Shown here in pieces: positions 1-4,649 of a stretch of 6,586 nt of DNA. The DNA comes from Trueperaceae bacterium (GTDB lineage: Bacteria > Deinococcota > Deinococci > Deinococcales > Trueperaceae). The first letter of the stretch is position 1, and the number at the start of each line of letters is the position of its first letter. The stretch lies in NCBI GenBank assembly GCA_003567075.1, contig PXAU01000197.1:1-6586 (forward strand), written 5' to 3'. The position numbers and the translations under genes were made by a program. Under the pieces are notes generated by a model that saw only the letters and a program-made list of their open reading frames with translations, made no database searches and had not been told where the DNA came from.

Positions 1-1175
1 AGCGCCTCGCGCTTGTCGATGAGGCCTTCCTTGGCCATGTCGACGCCGATGGCGATCGCGGCGCGCGCGGTGCGCTTGCCGTTGCGGGTCTGCAGCATCC
101 ACAGCTTGCCGCGCTCGATCGTGAACTCGACGTCCTGCATGTCCTTGAAGTGCTGCTCGAGGCGGATGCAGATGGCGTTGAACTCCTCGTACACCTCGGG
201 CATCTCGAGCTTGAGTTCCTTGATGGGCTTGGTGTTGCGGATCCCCGCGACCACGTCTTCGCCTTGTGCGTTGATGAGGTAGTCGCCGTAGAGCTCGCTC
301 GTCCCGTCGACCGGGTTCCGGGTGAAGGCCACGCCGGTGCCGGAGTCCGAGCCCATGTTGCCGAACACGACCACCTGGATGTTGACAGCGGTGCCGAGGT
401 CGTGGCGGATGTTGGTGGCGTTGCGGTAGTCGACCGCGCGCTTGCCGAACCAGGAGTTGAACACCGCCCGCGTGGCGAGCTCGAGCTGCTCGAACGGATC
501 CTGCGGGAAGTCGTTCCCGGTGAAGCCGCGGAAGAGCCGCTTGAAGCGCTCGGTGATCCCCTGCCAGTCCTCGGCCGTGAGGTCGACGTCGTTCTCGATC
601 CCGCGAGCCAGCTTGACTTCGTCGATCACCTTCTCGAACGGCTCGTCGGGCATGCCCATGACGACGCAGCCGAACATCTGCACCAGCCGCCGGTAGGCGT
701 CGAACACGAAGCGCGGGTCGCCAGTGGTCTCCGCCAGCCCCTGCGCGGCCTGGTCGTTGAGGCCGATGTTGAGGACGGTGTCCATCATCCCCGGCATGGA
801 GAACTTCGAGCCCGAGCGGCACGAGACGAGCAGTGGGTCCTCGGCGTCGCCGAAGCGCTTACCGGTGGCGCGCTCGAGGGCGCGCATCGCTTCGACCTCC
901 TGGTCCCACATGTTCTCGGGGAAGGAGCGGTCGGCCTCCAGGTAGGCGTTACACGCTTCGGTGGTGACGGTGAAGCCGGGTGGCACCGGCACACCGATAC
1001 GGGTCATCTCGAAGAGGTTCGCCCCCTTGCCGCCCAGCAGCGTGCGGACGGCCTCCCAGTCCTTGGGCTTGCGTTCGGCCTCGATCTTCTCGAGTTGATC
1101 GAACAGGTACACCCACGTGGTGGGGCTACCCTCGTTGCCGGTCTGCGCCCCGTTCGTTTCCTGACGTGCGGTCAT
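1..1175 (-). CDS. ppdK: Pyruvate, phosphate dikinase, N-terminal part (cut by window edge)
   Basis: Cytosolic enzyme that interconverts pyruvate + ATP + Pi and PEP + AMP + PPi. The visible 391 residues are the nucleotide-binding part. Family hallmarks in order: LGGKGANLFEMT at 47-58, the SCRSGSKFSMPGMMDTV block at about 118-134, a TGNDFPQDP stretch, FGNMGSDSGTGVAFTRNP at about 270-287, NAQGEDVVAGIR, and MQDVEF (346-351) followed by LQTRNGKRT (361-369). By comparison with the well-studied Clostridium symbiosum enzyme, the ATP-contacting residues K22, R92, D321, E323 and Q335 correspond to K50, R120, D348, E350 and Q362, all present. The phosphohistidine and PEP/pyruvate domains lie beyond the left edge. 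The start is the ATG at 1175, eight bases after a GGAGG. It gives a tail of about 20 polar residues before the usual WVYLF start, and there is a short extra segment (about 29-44) before LGGKG. Cys119 sits where the family more often has Val. It is third in the leftward gene series, 111 bases after the M23 gene. The frame is open throughout. Confidence 0.96.
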   Translation of the reverse strand, partial: MTARQETNGAQTGNEGSPTTWVYLFDQLEKIEAERKPKDWEAVRTLLGGKGANLFEMTRIGVPVPPGFTVTTEACNAYLEADRSFPENMWDQEVEAMRALERATGKRFGDAEDPLLVSCRSGSKFSMPGMMDTVLNIGLNDQAAQGLAETTGDPRFVFDAYRRLVQMFGCVVMGMPDEPFEKVIDEVKLARGIENDVDLTAEDWQGITERFKRLFRGFTGNDFPQDPFEQLELATRAVFNSWFGKRAVDYRNATNIRHDLGTAVNIQVVVFGNMGSDSGTGVAFTRNPVDGTSELYGDYLINAQGEDVVAGIRNTKPIKELKLEMPEVYEEFNAICIRLEQHFKDMQDVEFTIERGKLWMLQTRNGKRTARAAIAIGVDMAKEGLIDKREA

Positions 1176-1286
1176 CCAACGTACCTCCTGCACACCACCG
1201 TACCCATGGCGGCGCGCCGGGCAAGGTCAGAACGTCCCCGGCAGGGAAACGAACGCCCCCTGGCCGTGGGCGGCCGCTGCAGCGGC
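1176..1286 (-). other. Intergenic spacer between M23 peptidase and ppdK
   Basis: This 111-base gap begins, directly after the M23 stop codon, with a perfect 14-bp palindrome (GCCGCTGCAGCGGC, 1273-1286). The palindrome has no T-run after it on the minus strand, so it is a poor intrinsic terminator and readthrough into ppdK is possible. A weak promoter-like pair for ppdK can be drawn (TTGCCC at 1224-1219, TACGGT at 1202-1197, 16-base spacer). It would leave a leader of only about 15 bases and is not convincing. Whether ppdK has its own promoter cannot be settled from sequence. Confidence 0.5.
1184..1188 (-). promoter_or_regulatory. Ribosome binding site of ppdK
   Basis: On the minus strand this reads GGAGG, eight bases before the ATG at 1175. 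It is the strongest Shine-Dalgarno match in the left half of the window and fixes the ppdK start. Confidence 0.85.
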
Positions 1287-2027
1287 TCAGTCGCGATCGA
1301 CCAGCAACGGCAGCGGATCGAGGGCGCGCCACTCGCAGGCCCAGGGATCGCCACCGTACACGCCCAGGTGCAGGTGCGGCGGCGTCCCGGCCGCGTTCCC
1401 GCTCGCGCCAACGAAACCGATCACCGTGTCGGTGGTGACGCGCTGGCCCTCGCGCAACGCCGGCGGCACCGCCTCCAGGTGGGTGTAGAAGTAGCGCCTG
1501 TAGCCGTCGCCGATCACCGTCACCGAGAGGCCACCCAGGCTCAGGTCGTCGATGCGGTACACGAAGCCGGCGGTGGCGGAGCGGACCGGCGTGCCGCGCG
1601 GCGCGAAGATATCCTGGCCCTCGTGCAGCCGCCCGCCACCGCGCGGCGCGTGCCAGGTATCCGTCACCTGCGCGACCCGCACCCCCTCCACCGGCATGCG
1701 CAAGGCGGCGTCCGGCTCCGGCCCAACCTTGGCGTAGAAGGCCGGCATCACCGTGCGGTAACGGGCGCGCATCTCGAAGCGTGCGCGCTCGGCCGCGTTC
1801 CTCGGCTCGAGCTGGCGCTCGGACGGGGGGCAGACGTGGGAGGCGAAGGCCGGCTCGAGGTCGGGCCAGGCGGGGTCGGGGAGCGTCTGGGCCAGGGCCG
1901 ATCCGATCGCGGGCAGCCCAGGCAGACGCGATCCGGTCAGCCGTTCGAGGTCGGGCCACGAGGCCAGGGTGAAGCAGAGCGCGAGTCCGACGGCGACCCG
2001 CAGCGATGGCGGTCTTGACGCGCTCAC
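1287..2027 (-). CDS. Secreted M23-family metallopeptidase (LytM/peptidoglycan endopeptidase-like)
   Basis: A 246-residue protein. After a basic N-terminus it has a hydrophobic stretch (about 11-24) and an Ala-Leu-Ala/Gln site at 44-47, so it is probably exported or membrane-anchored. Residues 47-130 have no recognisable domain. The C-terminal half is an M23 domain with all expected zinc and catalytic positions: H135-x3-D139 (HEGQD), H183 in YTHL, and H218-x-H220 (HLH), plus GTPV and VGxSGN strands. Family members usually cut peptide cross-bridges in cell-wall peptidoglycan; that activity is inferred here. No LysM, SH3 or coiled-coil partner domain is visible. The start chosen is the GTG at 2027, whose last two bases are part of the pepF stop (GTGA). 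Upstream in-frame codons to 2300 exist but give an Arg/Gly-rich sequence antisense-like in character that is only pepF read in another frame. The four-base overlap indicates co-transcription and translational coupling with pepF. No lipoprotein box is seen at Cys18. Confidence 0.88.
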   Translation of the reverse strand: MSASRPPSLRVAVGLALCFTLASWPDLERLTGSRLPGLPAIGSALAQTLPDPAWPDLEPAFASHVCPPSERQLEPRNAAERARFEMRARYRTVMPAFYAKVGPEPDAALRMPVEGVRVAQVTDTWHAPRGGGRLHEGQDIFAPRGTPVRSATAGFVYRIDDLSLGGLSVTVIGDGYRRYFYTHLEAVPPALREGQRVTTDTVIGFVGASGNAAGTPPHLHLGVYGGDPWACEWRALDPLPLLVDRD

Positions 2028-3844
2028 TGCCGTTCGGCCATCCCCTCGAGGCGAGCGACGTAGTCTTCGAGCACGTCGAAGGCTTCCTCGACGGGTGCCG
2101 CCGTGGTCACGTCCAAGCCGACCTGGGCGAAGAGCTCCACCGGCGGCACCGACGCGCCGGCGCGCATGAAGGCCAAGAGCCCCTCCGCCGCGCCCGCCGC
2201 GCCCGCCCCGATGCGGGCGCTGAGCGCCGCCGCCGCCGCGATCCCGACCGCGTACTGGAAGGTGTAGAAGGGCACGTACAGGTGCGCGAACTGCGCCCAT
2301 GCGATGCCGACACGCTCGTCGCCGGTGATGGCCTCGCCGTAGCCTTCCTGGAACAGGTCGCGCAGCAGGGTCACCATCTCGGCGCCGGTGGGCACGTCAC
2401 CCTGCCAGACGCGGGCGTGCACCTCGCGCTCGAAGCGAACGAGGATGGGCATCACGAAGAAGTAGCGATGGAAGTTGAGCAGCGCCTCCTCCAACACCGC
2501 CATCTCGAACCCGGGCCGGGTGCGCGCTTCGCCGGCCAGCAGGTGCGCCCGCAACAGCGCTTGCTGTGCGTTGGAGGCGGTCTCGGCCACCGTCATGGAG
2601 AGCGCATCGACGCCGTCGAGCGGGTCCTGCACGGCGAAGCTCAGGTCGGCGTGCATGGCGTGACCGAACTCGTGCGCCAGCGTGCTGGCGGCAGCCAGGT
2701 CGCCGGTGTAGCTCACGAACACGAACGGGTGCGGGCTGCCGGGGCTGGCGGCACAGAAGGCGCCTTCGCGCTTGCCCCGGTTGGCCGGACGATCGACCCA
2801 GCGCTGCTCCAGCAGCCCGGTACGCAGTCGCGCCATGTACGCCTCGCCCAGGGGCGCGGCGCTGTCGACGATCCAACCGGCCGCCCGTTCGTAGTCGACC
2901 TGAAAGCGCTCGCGACCCAGCGGCGCGAACACGTCCCAGGGCTCCAACCGCGCCACGCCCACCAGCCTGCGACGGACCGCCCAGTAGCGGTGCCAGACCG
3001 GCAGGCGTCGCTCGAAGGCGGCGAGGGTCGCGTCCAGCACCTCCACGGGGACGTGCATCCGGGCCAAGGCCGCGGCCTCGCCCGAAGCGTAGCCGCGGGC
3101 GCGCGCCTCGAACGCCTGCTGCTGCACCCGGCCCAGGTAGAGCTCGGCGAGGGTATCGCGGTGGCTCAGGTAGCCGTCGGCGAACGAGGTCCAGGCCTGG
3201 CGGCGCACCTCGCGCTCCGGGTTCGACTCCAAACCGCGGACGGTGCTCGGCGCCACCTCGCGCTCCTCGCCGCCTAGGCGCACGGGCGCGAAACGCAGGT
3301 CACCCGCGGTGAGGGCGGCGTAGGCGCGCTCGAACTGGCGCATCGGCGCGCCCGCTCCAGCCAGGACGTCCTCGACCTCCACCGTGCGCACGAACGGGCG
3401 TTCGGCCTCGAGCCGCGCCAGGAAGGGCTCGAAGCGCTCCAGGCCCGGTCGCTCCCGCAGGAAGGCGCGGCGCTGCTCGGGTGACAAGGTGAGCAGCTCC
3501 GGCCTGACGAACGCGAGCGTCTGACGCCAGCGGGCGATCCGCGCCATCGTCCGGCCGGCGATGCGCCGGGCCGCGTCGTCGCTCTGGTCGACGGTGGTGG
3601 GGAGGAAGGCGAAGGCGCGCACCCGGGCGCTGCTGGCGACGACATCCGAGTACGCCGCCAAGGCCGATTCGAACGCCGCCGCCGAGGCCGTCAGCTGCCC
3701 GCGCCGTGCGGCCAGTGCCGCCACGTCCGCGTCGGTGGCGTCCACGGCAGCCTCGAAAGCGACCTGGTCAGGGAAGAGGCTGGAGAGGTCCCAGGTCTCG
3801 GTGACCGAGACCTCGCTGCGGTGGGGCACGCTGACGCTGCTCAT
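2024..3844 (-). CDS. pepF: Oligoendopeptidase F (M3-family zinc peptidase)
   Basis: A 606-residue cytosolic metallopeptidase expected to hydrolyse short peptides, normal in length for PepF. The N-terminus has the family-typical TETWDLSSLFPD motif, followed by an Ala-rich helical N-terminal lobe. The zinc site is HEFGH at 391-395 (ligands H391 and H395, catalytic base E392), with the third ligand E421 in VAETASN. The C-terminal substrate-side motif HLYVPFYTFQYAVG is at 521-534. All key residues are present. The start is the ATG at 3844, with a weak GGTAGG about nine bases upstream. A TTG at 3895 would add 17 residues (Arg-, Pro- and His-rich, unlike the family) and is less likely. It is the first gene of the leftward unit and overlaps the M23 gene by four bases. 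It is divergent from the cold-shock gene across a 239-base shared control region. The family is usually linked to turnover of peptides from protein degradation or uptake; the physiological role here is inference. Confidence 0.94.
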   Translation of the reverse strand: MSSVSVPHRSEVSVTETWDLSSLFPDQVAFEAAVDATDADVAALAARRGQLTASAAAFESALAAYSDVVASSARVRAFAFLPTTVDQSDDAARRIAGRTMARIARWRQTLAFVRPELLTLSPEQRRAFLRERPGLERFEPFLARLEAERPFVRTVEVEDVLAGAGAPMRQFERAYAALTAGDLRFAPVRLGGEEREVAPSTVRGLESNPEREVRRQAWTSFADGYLSHRDTLAELYLGRVQQQAFEARARGYASGEAAALARMHVPVEVLDATLAAFERRLPVWHRYWAVRRRLVGVARLEPWDVFAPLGRERFQVDYERAAGWIVDSAAPLGEAYMARLRTGLLEQRWVDRPANRGKREGAFCAASPGSPHPFVFVSYTGDLAAASTLAHEFGHAMHADLSFAVQDPLDGVDALSMTVAETASNAQQALLRAHLLAGEARTRPGFEMAVLEEALLNFHRYFFVMPILVRFEREVHARVWQGDVPTGAEMVTLLRDLFQEGYGEAITGDERVGIAWAQFAHLYVPFYTFQYAVGIAAAAALSARIGAGAAGAAEGLLAFMRAGASVPPVELFAQVGLDVTTAAPVEEAFDVLEDYVARLEGMAERQ

Positions 3845-3924
3845 GCGAGCGAGCCTACCCGGCCTGGGCACATGGGAGTGTGGGCACCGAACCAAGCGCC
3901 GGGCAGCCGCTGCCCAGGGGCATC

Positions 3925-3936
3925 GGTTCGCGAACC
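3925..3936. promoter_or_regulatory. Perfect 12-bp palindrome, candidate operator
   Basis: GGTTCGCGAACC is a gapless perfect palindrome in the divergent gap between pepF and the cold-shock gene. It ends two bases before the proposed cold-shock -35 box, a position suited to a dimeric regulator. The GTTCG/CGAAC half-sites loosely recall the GAAC-type half-sites of LexA boxes in Gram-positive bacteria, but the spacing does not fit. The regulator is unknown, and chance occurrence is possible in such GC-rich DNA. Confidence 0.35.
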
Positions 3937-3938
3937 AC

Positions 3939-3967
3939 TTGCGTTCTGCGGCGCCAGCGCGTATCGT
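3939..3967 (+). promoter_or_regulatory. Candidate promoter of the cold-shock gene
   Basis: TTGCGT (3939-3944) and TATCGT (3962-3967) are separated by an ideal 17-base spacer. They match the sigma-70-type consensus at 3/6 and 4/6 positions. Transcription would begin near 3974, giving a leader of about 110 bases. Long leaders are known for cold-shock genes such as E. coli cspA. This is inference from pattern only. Confidence 0.35.
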
Positions 3968-3990
3968 ACGGCGTCCAGGAAGGAAGCCAA
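3963..3990 (-). promoter_or_regulatory. Candidate promoter of pepF, overlapping the cold-shock -10
   Basis: On the minus strand, TTGGCT (3990-3985) and TACGAT (3968-3963) are 16 bases apart, each matching the consensus at 4/6 positions. The -10 is almost the same base pairs as the cold-shock -10 read the other way. If both are real, polymerase could occupy only one at a time. The pepF leader would be about 110 bases and would carry the 12-bp palindrome. Low confidence. Confidence 0.28.
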
Positions 3991-4040
3991 TCCGTGGCGA
4001 TCTCTTGGGCCCGGGCCTGCCGGCTCGGACGTAGAGGACG

Positions 4041-4060
4041 GTGGGGGCTCAAACCTCCAC
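4041..4060 (+). promoter_or_regulatory. Leader hairpin before the cold-shock start
   Basis: GTGGGGG (4041-4047) can pair with CCTCCAC (4054-4060) around a CTCAAA loop: seven pairs including one G-U. It lies 23 bases before the cold-shock ATG and would be inside the mRNA leader. Its 3' arm contains CCTCC, the anti-Shine-Dalgarno core, so it could affect ribosome access. A temperature-responsive role is speculation. Confidence 0.35.
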
Positions 4061-4083
4061 GGCCAGGAAGATTAGGTAAAGGC

Positions 4084-4326
4084 ATGGCTACAGGTACTGT
4101 CAAGTGGTTCAACGCGGAAAAGGGCTTCGGATTCATCGCCGTCGAGGGCGGTGGCAAGGACGTCTTCTGCCACTTCTCGGCGATCGTCGGTGATGGCTAC
4201 CGGAACCTGAACGAAGGCGACGAGGTCGAGTTCGACGTCGAGCAGGGCGCAAAGGGCCCGCAGGCGAAGAACGTCAAGGTCACGCGCGCCGCCGCTCCCT
4301 CGATGGGCGGTCGCGGCCGCTACTGA
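4084..4326 (+). CDS. Cold-shock domain protein (CspA family)
   Basis: An 80-residue single cold-shock domain (OB-fold) that binds single-stranded RNA/DNA and typically acts as an RNA chaperone in the cytosol. It starts MATGTVKWFNAEKGFGFI. K7-W8-F9-N10 and the RNP1 motif KGFGFI (13-18) are intact. RNP2 is VFCHF (27-31), with Cys29 where Val is more common. The LNEGDEVEF and KGPQAKNVKVTRA strands follow, the latter resembling Deinococcus Csps. The domain ends near residue 68, and a short tail ending GGRGRY adds a small basic RGG-like tip. An AGGT at 4074-4077, six bases before the ATG, is the likely ribosome site. The gene is monocistronic: it has a divergent promoter region upstream and a strong terminator 32 bases after the stop. 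The family has many paralogues with indistinct roles, so no specific csp letter is assigned. Confidence 0.96.
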   Translation: MATGTVKWFNAEKGFGFIAVEGGGKDVFCHFSAIVGDGYRNLNEGDEVEFDVEQGAKGPQAKNVKVTRAAAPSMGGRGRY

Positions 4327-4358
4327 GTTCCTGCGTCGTCAGCACGTTGACGATCACG

Positions 4359-4394
4359 CGGCGCCCAGGGCACGTCCCTGGGCGCCGTTCTTGT
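4359..4394 (+). terminator. Intrinsic terminator of the cold-shock gene
   Basis: A perfect 12-bp stem, CGGCGCCCAGGG (4359-4370) with CCCTGGGCGCCG (4376-4387), encloses a CACGT loop and is followed by TTCTTGT. It lies 32 bases after the stop. The T-tract is on the plus strand only, so it acts rightwards and insulates the protease gene from cold-shock transcription. Confidence 0.93.
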
Positions 4395-4427
4395 GGCTGT
4401 TGGTGGGCGCCGGACACGCTAGGCCGC

Positions 4428-4523
4428 GAGCGGCGCACAGCAGTGAGCGGCGCACAGCAGTGAGCGGCGCCCAGCAGTGGGCGGCGCCCAGCAGTGGGCG
4501 GCGCCCAGCAGTGGGCGGCGCCC
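4428..4523. repeat. 17-bp tandem repeat, about 5.6 copies
   Basis: Consecutive units begin at 4428, 4445, 4462, 4479 and 4496, with an 11-base partial unit at 4513. The consensus is GRGCGGCGCMCAGCAGT. Units 1 and 2 are identical, unit 3 differs at one site, and units 4 and 5 are identical and differ from unit 3 at one more. The last copies carry GCGGCGCCCAG, an 11-mer also present in the 5' arm of the adjacent terminator. The period is not a multiple of three and no gene covers it, so it is an intergenic VNTR-like array. Where the consensus is G/C at the variable sites (4478-4490, 4495-4507, 4512-4524 region), each unit boundary can fold as TGGGC-GGC-GCCCA. Confidence 0.95.
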
Positions 4524-4593
4524 GACCGGCCATGTCCCCCGGGGAGCAAATGCGTCACCCTTAGCGCGCCGGTCGAGTAGCCTGGAGGGTGAC
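4523..4593. promoter_or_regulatory. Nested inverted repeats upstream of the protease gene
   Basis: GTCACCCT (4554-4561) and AGGGTGAC (4586-4593) form a perfect 8-bp inverted repeat with 24 bases between. Within that interval CCGGTCG (4569-4575) is complementary to CGACCGG (4523-4529) at the edge of the tandem repeat. The two pairings interlock as a pseudoknot would, if transcribed. No convincing -35/-10 pair for the protease was found between 4524 and 4649, so whether this is an operator, a leader RNA fold or chance is open. Confidence 0.3.
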
Positions 4594-4639
4594 CCCGACG
4601 TGACGGGTGTAGCGCGTAGACCTTTCAGAAGCGCGCTGC

Positions 4640-4645
4640 GGAGGT
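4640..4645 (+). promoter_or_regulatory. Ribosome binding site of the serine protease
   Basis: GGAGGT stands four bases before the ATG at 4650. It is a strong match with slightly short spacing, and with the signal peptide that follows it fixes the start. Confidence 0.8.
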
Positions 4646-4649
4646 GCCC

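Noticed and set aside
1273..1286. Intrinsic terminator between the M23 gene and ppdK
   Set aside because: The palindrome is perfect but short (5-bp stem with a 4-base loop at most) and is followed by GC-rich sequence without a T-run.
1957..1998. Lipoprotein signal for the M23 peptidase at Cys18
   Set aside because: The residues before Cys are Leu-Ala-Leu, with Leu at -1, which does not fit the lipobox requirement for a small residue.
150..2018. A 622-codon plus-strand open frame across ppdK and the M23 gene
   Set aside because: It is antisense to two genes with clear family motifs. Its composition (Val, Glu, Ala, Arg, Gly and His rich, no domain) is what high-GC antisense frames give.
2028..2300. 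Upstream start for the M23 gene (337 residues)
   Set aside because: The additional 91 residues are pepF coding sequence in another frame, Arg/Gly-rich, and would bury the signal peptide. The GTG overlapping the pepF stop is a better start.
2006..3277. A 423-codon plus-strand open frame across pepF
   Set aside because: Antisense to a complete PepF with intact zinc motif; His/Gln/Arg-rich low-information protein with no family signature.
3845..3895. TTG start giving a 623-residue PepF
   Set aside because: The 17 additional residues do not look like PepF, and a family-typical N-terminus follows the ATG at 3844.
4428..4523. CRISPR array or plasmid iterons
   Set aside because: Units are directly abutting with no spacers, so it is not CRISPR. 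The 17-bp size resembles iterons, but there is no replication gene or AT-rich stretch nearby.
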